Positions 7,611 to 16,231 of a stretch of 52,231 bases of DNA are shown here, one piece after another. The notes beneath the pieces were generated by a model, which saw only the letters and a program-made list of their open reading frames with translations, was not told the DNA's origin and ran no database searches. Location of the stretch: positions 1 to 52,231 of the forward strand of contig CAYJIM010000008.1 of assembly GCA_964370215.1 (NCBI GenBank), read 5' to 3'. Made by a program: the position numbers and the translations under genes. Within the stretch, counting starts at the first letter, position 1. Each line of letters opens with the position of its first letter. The stretch comes from Massiliimalia sp964370215. Its GTDB lineage: Bacteria > Bacillota > Clostridia > Oscillospirales > Ruminococcaceae.

Positions 7611-9944
7611 TTAAGACACTTCCTGTTCTGCCAATTCCGCACTGTCCCCTTGGCAATCAAATTGCAATGCTCCATCTAATGCGGTCACAACAATACGCTG
7701 TCCCACTTTGACACTGCCCTCCAACAAGAGTTCCGAAATCGGATCCTCCACCCTTGCGGTAATGGCACGGCGCAACGGTCTTGCTCCATACTGCTCGTCA
7801 AAGCCCACTTCAGAAAGCACTGCCAAAGCACTTTCCTCCACCGACAGTCCAATGCCAAGACCTGCCAAACGCTCCTGTAAACTGCCCATCATATTTTTTG
7901 CGATCTCTTGAATGTGCACATTGGTGAGTTTGTGGAAAATGATGATGTCGTCGATGCGGTTCAACAGTTCCGGACGGAAGTGTTTTTTGAGCTCTACCAT
8001 CATATCTGCACGGGTATGCTGTTGTTTTTGTGCCGTTTCTTCCACTGTGCCAAACCCGACACTCTTTTGTCGATCCAATAGCGCTGCCCCGATGTTCGAT
8101 GTCATGATGATGAGGGCATTCTTAAAGCTGACTTTACGCCCTTTCGAGTCGGTCAACACCCCATCCTCCAAAATCTGCAACAGCATATGAAAGACATCGG
8201 GATGTGCTTTTTCAATCTCGTCGAATAATACGACGCTGTAGGGTTTTCTACGAATCTGTTCGGTGAGCTGTCCGCCATCGTCAAACCCAACATAACCGGG
8301 AGGAGAACCGACCATACGAGAAACACTGTGTTTTTCCATATACTCCGACATGTCCAGTCGAATCATCGCCGCTTCGTCCCCAAAAAGGGTGGTGGCAAGC
8401 GTTTTACAGAGTTCTGTTTTACCGACACCGGTAGGGCCTAAGAACAGGAAGGAGCCAACCGGTCGTTTGGGATCTTTCAGCCCGACTCTGCCACGGCGAA
8501 TCGCCTTGGAAACGGCAGTCACCGCTTCCTCCTGTCCAATGACCCTTTCATGCAATACCGATTCCAATTGTAGTAAGCGCTTGCTTTCCTCTTCGGTCAA
8601 TTGTTTGACCGGCACCCCTGTCCATCCGGATACAATATCGGCAATGTCCTGTGGGGTCACTTCACCGGTCACGCCGGCATTGCGCTGTTGCCACTGTTGT
8701 TTTTGGGTTTCGAGTTGCTCTTGAATTTCCTTTTCCTCGTCTCGGAAGGTCGCTGCTTTTTCAAATTCTTGTGCATTGACAGCAGCTTCCTTTTCCCCTG
8801 CAATTTCTTTCAAGCGATCCTCCAACGATTTGACATCAGGTGGAGCGGTAAAAGCCTGTAATTTGACTTTCGATGCCGCTTCATCGATGAGATCGATGGC
8901 TTTGTCGGGCAAAAAGCGGTCGTTGATGTACCGTGCCGACAGATCCACCGCTGCTTTGATCGCCTCATCGGTAATTTTGATTTTATGGTGTGCTTCGTAN
9001 NNNNNNNNNNNNNNNNNNNNNNNNNNNNNNNNNNNNNNNNNNNNNNNNNNNNNNNNNNNNNNNNNNNNNNNNNNNNNNNNNNNNNNNNNNNNNNNNNNNA
9101 CCACATGGCTGTTTTCTTTCACTTCGTCCAGCACCGCCTTGATGCGCTCTTCAAAGTCACCTCGATATTTGGCGCCGGCAAGCATGGCGGTCAAATCAAG
9201 GGAAACGACCCGTTTGTTTTTCAAAATTTCCGGCACTTCCCCCTGTTGAATTTTTTGGGCAAGGCCTTCGGCAATGGCGGTTTTCCCGACCCCCGGTTCC
9301 CCGATCAGACAGGGGTTGTTTTTGGTGCGTCTCGATAGGATTTGAATGACACGAGTGATTTCTTCGGTTCTGCCAATGACCGGATCAATTTCCAGATCAG
9401 CGGCGGCCTTTGTCAAGTCTTTGCCGTATTTCAACAGCGCTTTCAAATCCTCCTGTTTTTGGTCTCGTTTGCCACGCTTTTCGCCCCCCTCTTCCACATA
9501 AGGAGCGCCCGACAGTTCCCGTACCACCTCTTGATATAATACCCCCGGTTGTACACCTGCTTCGGTGAGAAATAGGATGGCGTAACCGTCTGTTTGGCTG
9601 ATGACTGACAACAAAATGTGTTCGGTGCCGACGTAATTGTGTCCGAGCTTTCTCGCTTCGCTCACGGCACGTTCCAACACATGTTTGGCACGTGGTGTGA
9701 GATTGGAAGGCGAAAGCTGTACTGCATTGCCCTTGCCGTCTGCCGCAACAATCTTTTCATAAATGGTATCCGGTTTGACCCCCTTTTTTTGCAGTACGGT
9801 GGAAGCCACCGACCCTTCTTGTGCAAGAATGCCGTACAGTAGGTGTTCACTTCCCACAAAGGTATGTCCCAATTTTCCTGCCAATACCACAGCGGCATTG
9901 ATGGCTCTATTTGCGCTTTCTGTAAATCCGTTAAACATATACAT
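7611..9944 (-). CDS. clpC: ATP-dependent Clp protease ATPase ClpC (interrupted by assembly gap)
   Basis: AAA+ unfoldase that feeds substrates to ClpP and, with McsB, degrades arginine-phosphorylated proteins. In order: double Clp_N repeat (1-140), first ATPase domain with Walker A GEPGVGKTAIAEGL, a UVR-like M-domain segment (QEFEKAATFRDEEKEIQEQL), and second ATPase domain with Walker A GPTGVGKTELCKTL and Walker B VVLFDEIEKAH. The 100 Ns at 9000-9099 remove the first Walker B and the sensor/arginine-finger region; compared with ClpC of B. subtilis (from memory) about 84 residues are missing there, not 33. Last gene of ctsR-mcsA-mcsB-clpC. Confidence 0.95.
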   Translation of the reverse strand: MYMFNGFTESANRAINAAVVLAGKLGHTFVGSEHLLYGILAQEGSVASTVLQKKGVKPDTIYEKIVAADGKGNAVQLSPSNLTPRAKHVLERAVSEARKLGHNYVGTEHILLSVISQTDGYAILFLTEAGVQPGVLYQEVVRELSGAPYVEEGGEKRGKRDQKQEDLKALLKYGKDLTKAAADLEIDPVIGRTEEITRVIQILSRRTKNNPCLIGEPGVGKTAIAEGLAQKIQQGEVPEILKNKRVVSLDLTAMLAGAKYRGDFEERIKAVLDEVKENSHVXXXXXXXXXXXXXXXXXXXXXXXXXXXXXXXXXXYEAHHKIKITDEAIKAAVDLSARYINDRFLPDKAIDLIDEAASKVKLQAFTAPPDVKSLEDRLKEIAGEKEAAVNAQEFEKAATFRDEEKEIQEQLETQKQQWQQRNAGVTGEVTPQDIADIVSGWTGVPVKQLTEEESKRLLQLESVLHERVIGQEEAVTAVSKAIRRGRVGLKDPKRPVGSFLFLGPTGVGKTELCKTLATTLFGDEAAMIRLDMSEYMEKHSVSRMVGSPPGYVGFDDGGQLTEQIRRKPYSVVLFDEIEKAHPDVFHMLLQILEDGVLTDSKGRKVSFKNALIIMTSNIGAALLDRQKSVGFGTVEETAQKQQHTRADMMVELKKHFRPELLNRIDDIIIFHKLTNVHIQEIAKNMMGSLQERLAGLGIGLSVEESALAVLSEVGFDEQYGARPLRRAITARVEDPISELLLEGSVKVGQRIVVTALDGALQFDCQGDSAELAEQEVS
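9000..9099. other. Assembly gap (100 Ns) inside clpC
   Basis: Exactly 100 consecutive N bases, which suggests a fixed-length scaffold placeholder rather than a measured distance. Both flanks are clpC in the same frame by chance or by design; the coding distance expected from the family is about 250 bases. Confidence 0.97.
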
Positions 9945-9986
9945 CTCGATGTTCCCCTTTCAAATTTATATACATGTACTTGATGA

Positions 9987-11021
9987 TTATCTTGTTTGAT
10001 CGTTTTTCAATAGTGTTCGTACCAGTTGACTGCGTCTTTCGTCTCGCTCTTCTTCAGATAGCAATCGCCCTGCCTTGTGACAAATGCTTGCAGCACCCGT
10101 CTCCTGCAACAATCGGTTGAGTGTTTCGAGCGAAAGGGTTTCAAGTAACCCCATCGAAACGCCCAAACGCAGTTGAGAATAGAGCTGATAGAATTCCTTC
10201 CCCGACAGCTTTCTTGCATACTGCAAGGTGCCAAAACTGCGAAAAACGGCATCTTCCACTGCCAATGGCTGTTCTAGCATCGCAGCTCTTGCTTGCTGTT
10301 CACTTTCAATGATCTGATGAATGATTGATTCCAGATTTTGAATGGAATCCTCCTCGGTGATGCCTAAGGTGATTTGATTGGAAATCTGATACATCGATCC
10401 CAAAATCTGACTGCCCTCACCAAAGGTGCCACGAATGGTCAATCCCAACTTGCCGATGGTACCGGCGAGAGAGGAAATCATACCCGACTGCTCCAATGCC
10501 GGCAGGTGCATCATAACCGAGGCGCGCAGTCCCGTACCCAGGTTGGTCGGACAGGTGGTCAGATACCCCAATGTTTCATCAAAGGCATATTGTAGCGTTT
10601 CATCCAGTACGTCGTCTAGCTTGTTGCAATATTCGTAGGCTTGTCGCAATTGTAACCCCGCGGCCAACACTTGTATGCGCAGGTGATCCTCTTCCCCGAC
10701 CATCACGGCAATGGCGTCGTCCTTGGAGCGCAACAGTATCCGATCGGTCGGGTGTTTTGCAAAATCTGCACTAATGCTATGCGCTTCCACCATGGCATAC
10801 CGTTCCATTTCCGAACAGTCGTCCATCGCGATCACCGCCAGCGTATTATCTCCCAAATTGACATGCGCAATCGCCTCTTTGACCGCACGGTTCACCGCTT
10901 GTCGGTCGGATGCTGTCATGGTTGTCACAAAGGGAAAAGCTTTTAAATTTCTAGCAAGGCGCACTCTGCTCGACAGCACAATATCATCCTGTGCTCCACG
11001 TTTTTCATACCACTTATTCAT
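9987..11021 (-). CDS. mcsB: Protein arginine kinase McsB
   Basis: Phosphorylates arginine residues on proteins, marking them for ClpC-ClpP, and inactivates CtsR. The 344-residue protein shows the phosphagen-kinase hallmarks: DIVLSSRVRLARN near the N-terminus and the catalytic loop TCPTNLGTGLRASVMMHLPA in the middle. Start chosen at the ATG with GGAGG 9 nt upstream; it overlaps the end of mcsA by 8 nt, as expected for the translationally coupled pair whose products form a complex. clpC follows after 42 nt. Confidence 0.95.
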   Translation of the reverse strand: MNKWYEKRGAQDDIVLSSRVRLARNLKAFPFVTTMTASDRQAVNRAVKEAIAHVNLGDNTLAVIAMDDCSEMERYAMVEAHSISADFAKHPTDRILLRSKDDAIAVMVGEEDHLRIQVLAAGLQLRQAYEYCNKLDDVLDETLQYAFDETLGYLTTCPTNLGTGLRASVMMHLPALEQSGMISSLAGTIGKLGLTIRGTFGEGSQILGSMYQISNQITLGITEEDSIQNLESIIHQIIESEQQARAAMLEQPLAVEDAVFRSFGTLQYARKLSGKEFYQLYSQLRLGVSMGLLETLSLETLNRLLQETGAASICHKAGRLLSEEERDERRSQLVRTLLKNDQTR

Positions 11022-11490
11022 CCAAAGTCGCCTCCAAGGTTCGAATTTCATCTCTCAATAACGCGGCTTTTTCAAATTCTTGTGCCGCAATCAAACGGTT
11101 CAATTCCACTTTATATTCTAACAGCTTTGAGCGGCGCTTTATGTCACCTTGTGCTGACTGTGGGATCTTCCCCATATGGGTTGATTTCCCATGAATTTTT
11201 CGAATACTCGGTTGTAACTGGACGCCAAAGGTGCGATAACAATCAGCACAGCCCATTTTGCCAATTTTGTTGATTTGCCCGAGTGTTGTATGACAATGGC
11301 TGCATTGTTTTTGTGATTGTTCTCCACCCTCTTTGGCAAAGCTGTGGTGGAAGCCCATATCATGAAACATACTGGAAAAAAACAGGGCGTTTGCACAGGA
11401 AGCACAAAGGTGCTTTTGCTTGACCTGCCCACCAACTGATTGTTTGACTGTTGTTGCCGCTTCACGTTGTCCACACGATTCACATAACAT
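11014..11490 (-). CDS. mcsA: McsA, zinc-finger activator of McsB
   Basis: Activator and adaptor of the arginine kinase McsB. The 158-residue protein carries four CxxC pairs (C3/C6, C29/C32, C63/C66, C81/C84) forming zinc-finger-like modules, then a C-terminal UVR motif (AAQEFEKAALLRDEIRTLE) matching the one in ClpC. Ribosome site AAGGAGG is 7 nt before the ATG. It is the second gene of the CtsR operon, 54 nt after ctsR. The four pairs could also act as a metal or thiol-stress sensor, as known for McsA. Confidence 0.94.
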   Translation of the reverse strand: MLCESCGQREAATTVKQSVGGQVKQKHLCASCANALFFSSMFHDMGFHHSFAKEGGEQSQKQCSHCHTTLGQINKIGKMGCADCYRTFGVQLQPSIRKIHGKSTHMGKIPQSAQGDIKRRSKLLEYKVELNRLIAAQEFEKAALLRDEIRTLEATLDE

Positions 11491-11544
11491 GTAAATTCCT
11501 CCTTTTGTTCACCCAATGATTGTAATATGGTATGCCTCTATCCT

Positions 11545-11994
11545 TTAAAGTGCATGTAGCAACATGGTTTTCATCAAATTGGCGCGCACCGTTCGCTTGA
11601 TAGGATCGGGCAACCCTTTGAAATTCTGATCCTGCAATGCCGCCATCATCACCTTACAGATCGCTTCGCTGAAGGTTTGATCGTGGGCAAGATTTTGCAG
11701 AATGATGCGTGCGGTATGTTCGTCCAGTTCCGCACCAATGGAGTGGATGAGATGAAAAATTTTCTCTCGATCCGATACCTGTACTTTGACAATGCGAATA
11801 AATCCGCCTCCCCCTCGTCTGCTTTCCACCAAATACCCTTGTTCTGCTGTAAAGCGGTGGGTAATGACATAATTGATCTGACTGGGCACGCAACCCAAGC
11901 GACTGGCAAGCTCATTTCTTTGAATGCGGGTAGTGCCCCCATCCTCCTCGAGCATCGCCAAAATTTGATTGGCAATCAAATCGGTGACTTTCAT
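11545..11994 (-). CDS. ctsR: Transcriptional repressor of class III stress genes CtsR
   Basis: Heat-sensing dimeric repressor of clp genes, 149 residues, normal length. The N-terminal helix-turn-helix runs through about residues 24-50, followed by the glycine-rich wing (ESRRGGGGFIRI), which in CtsR is the temperature-sensing, DNA-contacting loop, and a C-terminal helical region that McsB and ClpC act on. Start at the ATG with GAGAGGGAG upstream; a longer reading would run through the operator and promoter. It is the first gene of the operon and very likely represses itself through the boxes at 12022-12075. Confidence 0.95.
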   Translation of the reverse strand: MKVTDLIANQILAMLEEDGGTTRIQRNELASRLGCVPSQINYVITHRFTAEQGYLVESRRGGGGFIRIVKVQVSDREKIFHLIHSIGAELDEHTARIILQNLAHDQTFSEAICKVMMAALQDQNFKGLPDPIKRTVRANLMKTMLLHAL

Positions 11995-12021
11995 GCTATA
12001 CTCCCTCTCCGTCATTTCGAC

Positions 12022-12075
12022 TTTGACTTTCTTTGACCTTGAATCCATTGTAACACTAAGGTCAAAGAAAGTCAA
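12022..12075 (-). promoter_or_regulatory. ctsR operon promoter with two opposed CtsR boxes
   Basis: Minus-strand promoter TTGACT (12070-12075), 17-bp spacer, TACAAT (12047-12052). Two copies of GGTCAAAGAAAGTCAA, close to the CtsR heptad repeat consensus GGTCAAA-NAN-GGTCAAA, lie in opposite orientation: one on the plus strand at 12060-12075 covering the -35 and spacer, one on the minus strand at 12023-12038 just downstream of the -10. They form a 16-bp inverted repeat with 21 bp between. The first base of the second heptad is A instead of G in both copies. Confidence 0.93.
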
Positions 12076-12181
12076 GATCTATTTTTACTATTATTTTCAA
12101 CTTTTTGTAAGCAATTTGTGAACAACGAAAGTGCTATTGACTATTAAATTTAAAATAGATACTCTTTTTTTAGCAAAAGTA

Positions 12182-12210
12182 TTGCAAACCCACTGCAACA
12201 TCGTTATAAT
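12182..12210 (+). promoter_or_regulatory. Promoter of the GH31 gene
   Basis: TTGCAA (12182-12187), 17-bp spacer, TATAAT (12205-12210), 63 bp before the GH31 start. The spacer region holds a short palindrome TTGCA-N7-TGCAA that could be an operator. A second, weaker candidate lies upstream: TTGACT (12137-12142), 17 bp, TACTCT (12160-12165). Confidence 0.65.
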
Positions 12211-12273
12211 GGACTGTAGTAACCCTTTGTCGTTCGACAGCGTACAAATATCAATTTTCAGGAGGTCTTTTCC

Positions 12274-13806
12274 ATGGCAACACAACAAATGAAAATTTCT
12301 TTACTGCCCAAAGAACATTGGTGGGGTGGTATTGTTGATGACGGTGTCCTCATGCCGTACCACAGCGACAGCGATCATACCGGTTCCCTGCTCCCCTGTA
12401 ACACCAGCAACCAAACTGCCCCTTTTTTGGTATCGGATCAGGGACGCTACCTCTGGTGTGACCAGCCTTTCACTTACCGTTTTCAGGAAGGTATGTTGAC
12501 CGTTTCCAATGATTTGGACACCCCTTTTGTGTTAAAGCAGGTAGGCACTTCCTTACAAGAGGCGTACCTTGCCGCTGCCAACGCACATTTCCCCGCAAAC
12601 AATCGGATGCCTGCCCCTGCCTTTTTTGCCCATCCACAGTACAACACTTGGATCGAGTTGATGTATGATCAAAACGAGGCGGCCATTTTGCAGTATGCGC
12701 AAGACATTTTGGACGAGGGGTATCCCACCGGTATTTTGATGATCGATGACAACTGGCAGGAAGATTACGGCATGTGGGACTTCCATCCCGGTCGTTTTCA
12801 GGATGCCAAAGGCATGATCCAAAAGCTTCATACGATGGGCTTTGATGTCATGTTGTGGGTTTGTCCCTTCATCAGTCCCGATTCTTTGCTTTGTCGCAAT
12901 CTACATAAACAAGGCCTGCTTGTCAAAAATGCAGACGGCACCCTTGCCATCCGTGAATGGTGGAATGGCTACAGTGCAGTACTTGATTTGACAAATCCTG
13001 CTGCCTGCCAATGGTTTTCTGACCGTTTACAGCATTTGACCGACCATTACGGGGTGGATGGTTTTAAATTTGATGCCGGTGACCCACGTTTTTACCGTGA
13101 TGATGACCTCATCCACACCCCCGGCCATGCACAAACACAGTGTAAAGCCTATGCGCTGTTTGGCGAGCAGTTTTCATTTAATGAATACCGCAGTAGTTAT
13201 GATGTCGCAGGCAAAGGGCTTGCCCAACGCCTCTGTGACAAGAACCACAGTTGGGAGGAAAACGGTCTTGCAAGCCTTATTCCCAATGCCCTTGCCCAAG
13301 GGTTGCTCGGTTATACCTTCAACTGCCCCGACATGATCGGTGGCGGCGAATATCAAAATTTCCTTCCCGAAGTACTCAACATTGATGAAGAATTGGTGGT
13401 GCGCTATGCACAGTGTGCTGCATTGTTCCCAATGATGCAGTTCTCTGTCGCTCCGTGGCGTATTCTCTCCAAAGAACATGCAGCCATTTGCCTTGACATG
13501 GCCTTGCTCCATGAGCAATTCGGCGAGGACATCGTTGCCCTTGCAACTGCTTCTGCAAAGACAGGAGAACCGATTCTCAAACATCTGGCATACCATTATG
13601 GTGCTGATTTTGCCGACATCACCGACCAATTTTTATTGGGAGATACCATCATGGTCGCACCAATTGTGACAAAAGGCGCAACCTCCCGCACCGTTGTTTT
13701 CCCACAAGGCAGTTGGCTTGGGGATGATGGCGTTTGTGTAGAAGGCCCTTGCACCACCGTCATCGACGTACCGATCACCCGTCTACCCTACTTTCAAAAA
13801 CAGTAA
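12274..13806 (+). CDS. Glycoside hydrolase family 31 protein (MYORG-like)
   Basis: Predicted cytoplasmic retaining alpha-glycosidase, 510 residues, no signal peptide. The (beta/alpha)8 barrel occupies about residues 115-450. The GH31 nucleophile motif is clear: DGFKFDAGD with D267 as the nucleophile. YNTWIELMYDQN at the barrel start and the FKFDAG context resemble the MYORG/NET37 branch (alpha-galactosidase-like), judged from memory, rather than the longer maltase-type enzymes of 700 or more residues. AGGAGG precedes the ATG. It is divergent from ctsR and followed after 21 nt by the next gene. Substrate cannot be told from sequence. Confidence 0.85.
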   Translation: MATQQMKISLLPKEHWWGGIVDDGVLMPYHSDSDHTGSLLPCNTSNQTAPFLVSDQGRYLWCDQPFTYRFQEGMLTVSNDLDTPFVLKQVGTSLQEAYLAAANAHFPANNRMPAPAFFAHPQYNTWIELMYDQNEAAILQYAQDILDEGYPTGILMIDDNWQEDYGMWDFHPGRFQDAKGMIQKLHTMGFDVMLWVCPFISPDSLLCRNLHKQGLLVKNADGTLAIREWWNGYSAVLDLTNPAACQWFSDRLQHLTDHYGVDGFKFDAGDPRFYRDDDLIHTPGHAQTQCKAYALFGEQFSFNEYRSSYDVAGKGLAQRLCDKNHSWEENGLASLIPNALAQGLLGYTFNCPDMIGGGEYQNFLPEVLNIDEELVVRYAQCAALFPMMQFSVAPWRILSKEHAAICLDMALLHEQFGEDIVALATASAKTGEPILKHLAYHYGADFADITDQFLLGDTIMVAPIVTKGATSRTVVFPQGSWLGDDGVCVEGPCTTVIDVPITRLPYFQKQ

Positions 13807-13827
13807 GCAAAATTGAGAGGACTTGCT

Positions 13828-14388
13828 ATGGTGATAGAGAAAAATCCAAACACCGCATTATCTTTGATGCAGATTCGGTTATTTTTGGTTGCTCCTTGCT
13901 TGGGTAAAACCACGCTTGCGTCACAGGATGCTCGCTTTGTCGATATGGATCAGATGAAATCGATCTATAAGTATGGCGGTACAGCAGCACTACAGGAAAC
14001 GACCAAAGGAACAACCAAAACAGTGCTGCGAGAGGATTCTTTTTCCTATATCCAACAACAGACCGCTCTATTATTGTCGCAAGATAAAGTTTTGTTGTTC
14101 AATGCAAAGCCTATATTTGCTGCCTTTTTGACAGCATCTGACCTACCCTATTGCCTTGTTTACTTTCATCCAGATCGCCTGCCAGAGTTGATTGAAAAAA
14201 TGAAAAACAGAGGCAATCCGCCCGCATTTGGCAACACCTTTACCGCAGAGACACAGTGGCACTATTATCGTCAACATCAAGCCAATACACGTCCGGCATT
14301 CAAGGTGGAACTGCAACAGAATGAGCACCTTGCTCATTTGCTGTTGCCAAAGTGCAAATTATTTGCCATATCCACTGCTTTACAATAA
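13828..14388 (+). CDS. Hypothetical P-loop-like protein
   Basis: Unrecognised 186-residue protein. Near the N-terminus it has a nucleotide-binding-like loop (FLVAPCLGKTTLA, about 24-36) after a hydrophobic strand, then FVDMD, which could be the acidic strand of a small nucleoside or adenylate-kinase-like fold. Helical middle region, no membrane segments. Start taken at the ATG with GAGAGG 6 nt upstream. It follows the GH31 gene by 21 nt and ends at a strong terminator, so the two are probably one transcript. The kinase idea rests only on the loop. Confidence 0.7.
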   Translation: MVIEKNPNTALSLMQIRLFLVAPCLGKTTLASQDARFVDMDQMKSIYKYGGTAALQETTKGTTKTVLREDSFSYIQQQTALLLSQDKVLLFNAKPIFAAFLTASDLPYCLVYFHPDRLPELIEKMKNRGNPPAFGNTFTAETQWHYYRQHQANTRPAFKVELQQNEHLAHLLLPKCKLFAISTALQ

Positions 14389-14395
14389 TAAAAAA

Positions 14396-14431
14396 GAAAA
14401 CTCGGTGAGTCGCTTTACTCATCGAGTTTTC
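14396..14431. terminator. Bidirectional terminator between the P-loop protein and VOC genes
   Basis: 15-bp stem (14396-14410 against 14417-14431, one G-U pair), 6-nt loop, A-rich on the left and T-rich on the right, so it can end transcription from both sides of this convergent junction. Confidence 0.85.
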
Positions 14432-14437
14432 TTCTAT

Positions 14438-14821
14438 TTATACTGTAATTTCGATCAAATTCCCTTCTGGATCGGTAACGCAACTTTCGTAATACCCATC
14501 ACCTGTTGTGCGGGGCTCACTGGTTACTTTGTAGCCATCGAGGCGGATTTGCTCAGTCAAGGCACGCACTTGTTCTGCACTGCCGACTGAAAACGCAAGG
14601 TGTATCAGCCCCATTCGTTTGGGGTTTTCACTCTGTTCCTCCAACACTGCAAGATTCATCAACTCCACTCGTGCCCCATCCGCAAAAGACAAAAAGTAAG
14701 AACGAAAGCCGGTCGTTTGGTTGTGGTACATCGCATTGCTGGTTGCACCAAAATACCGTTCATAATACCCCTTTGTTGCTTCCAAATCCTTGACATAAAT
14801 CGCTATGTGTTCAATCTTCAT
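14438..14821 (-). CDS. VOC (glyoxalase/bleomycin-resistance) family protein
   Basis: Small 127-residue metalloenzyme-fold protein with paired beta-alpha-beta-beta-beta modules. IEHIAIYVKDLEATKGYYER at the start, ELMNLA mid-way, GLIHLAFSV opening the second module and DPEGNLIEI at the end supply the usual metal-ligand positions (His5, Glu near 54, His near 74, Glu near 124). Resembles lactoylglutathione-lyase-like proteins. GGAGG lies before the ATG. It is 15 nt upstream of nothing in its own direction; radA starts upstream of it on the same strand, so it may be the tail of the radA transcript. Substrate unknown. Confidence 0.85.
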   Translation of the reverse strand: MKIEHIAIYVKDLEATKGYYERYFGATSNAMYHNQTTGFRSYFLSFADGARVELMNLAVLEEQSENPKRMGLIHLAFSVGSAEQVRALTEQIRLDGYKVTSEPRTTGDGYYESCVTDPEGNLIEITV

Positions 14822-14836
14822 CGTTCTTCCTCCATT

Positions 14837-16213
14837 TTACGAATTAGTCAGTTCCTGTACTGCCTGTTTGACCGAGGAGACCCCAACCACACGAATAGAG
14901 AGTTTGTCCACCTGCAACCCTTTGAGGGACTGTTTGGGAATGAGGCAGACCGAAAAGCCCAGTCGCGCCGCTTCGCTGATGCGTGCCATCACTTGACTGA
15001 CTGCACGCACTTCCCCTGCAAGCCCTACTTCCCCAAAGGCAATCCAGTCATCCGGAATCGGCACATCACGCAGTGCCGAAACAAACGCCAATGCCACCGA
15101 CAGATCCGCTGCCGGTTCATCCAGACGAAGCCCCCCAATGACGTTGACGTAGGCGTCGAGTGCCGAAAAGGGATACCCACAACGCTTTTCAAGTACCGCC
15201 AACAACATGGCCATCCGATTGTAGTCCACCCCTGTTGCCGTTCTGCGAGGCGTACCGAATGCCGTTTTGGACACCAGCGTTTGCACCTCGGCGAGCATGG
15301 GACGACTGCCTTCCATAATACAGGCAACGCAAGTACCGGATGTTTGCACCGGTCGCCCTGCGAGCAACATTTCCGATGGATTTTCCACCTGTCGCAATCC
15401 CACATCCATCATCTCAAAGACACCGATTTCATTGGTGGAACCAAAACGGTTTTTGATGGCACGCAGTACCCGATAGGTTTGGTTTCGTTCCCCTTCAAAG
15501 TGCAGGACTGCATCGACAATATGCTCCAGCACCTTAGGCCCTGCAATGGTGCCGTCTTTGGTCACATGTCCGACGATGATGACCGGCACATCCTCACGCT
15601 TTGCCAAATGCAAAAACGCATTGGTCGATTCTTTGACTTGAGTGACACTCCCCGGTGAAGAGGAAACCGCTTCCACACTCATGGTCTGGATGGAGTCAAT
15701 CATCACAAGGTCTGGACGATGTGCCATGACGGTGTTGACAATCGTCTCCACATCTGTTTCCGCCAACAGCGACACCCGATCACTGCTGACCGCCAAACGA
15801 TCGGCACGCAGCTTGATTTGTCTGACCGATTCCTCACCCGAGACATATAAAATATCCAACTGCTCTGACAGATACGCACAGATTTGCAACAGTAAGGTAG
15901 ACTTCCCGATACCGGGATCACCGCCTAATAGCACCATACTGCCCTTGACGATCCCACCACCGAGCACACGATCCAACTCCTGCACCCCTGTTTTGAAACG
16001 CACTTCATCGGCCATGTTGACTTGACTTAGTGTCAACGGGGTACCTCTACGCCCACTCCCTGTCATCGCCACTTTTTTGGTGCCGGTCGGTGCCGTTTGC
16101 TGTGGTACCTGCTCTTCTAGGGTATTCCATTCCCCACAACCGGGACAACGCCCCATCCATTTTGCTGTTTCATACCCGCATGAGGTACAGCAGTAGTTGA
16201 TTTTTACTTTCAT
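14837..16213 (-). CDS. radA: DNA repair protein RadA
   Basis: Branch-migration helicase/ATPase of recombination, 458 residues, full length. N-terminal zinc finger (CTSCGYETAKWMGRCPGCG), Walker A GDPGIGKSTLLL (about 92-103), the RadA-specific KNRFGSTNEIGVF motif (about 250-262), and a C-terminal Lon-protease-like domain. Start at the ATG with GTGGAG 6 nt upstream, 18 nt after the amidase gene. In many Bacillota radA follows clpC; here it lies on the far side of ctsR, with the plus-strand GH31 pair in between. Confidence 0.95.
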   Translation of the reverse strand: MKVKINYCCTSCGYETAKWMGRCPGCGEWNTLEEQVPQQTAPTGTKKVAMTGSGRRGTPLTLSQVNMADEVRFKTGVQELDRVLGGGIVKGSMVLLGGDPGIGKSTLLLQICAYLSEQLDILYVSGEESVRQIKLRADRLAVSSDRVSLLAETDVETIVNTVMAHRPDLVMIDSIQTMSVEAVSSSPGSVTQVKESTNAFLHLAKREDVPVIIVGHVTKDGTIAGPKVLEHIVDAVLHFEGERNQTYRVLRAIKNRFGSTNEIGVFEMMDVGLRQVENPSEMLLAGRPVQTSGTCVACIMEGSRPMLAEVQTLVSKTAFGTPRRTATGVDYNRMAMLLAVLEKRCGYPFSALDAYVNVIGGLRLDEPAADLSVALAFVSALRDVPIPDDWIAFGEVGLAGEVRAVSQVMARISEAARLGFSVCLIPKQSLKGLQVDKLSIRVVGVSSVKQAVQELTNS

Positions 16214-16231
16214 TCTATTCTCCACTTCTTG

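Noticed and set aside
14600..15658. 352-codon open frame opposite VOC/radA
   Set aside because: Shadow frame spanning two real genes, His/Cys-rich nonsense-like translation and no start signals.
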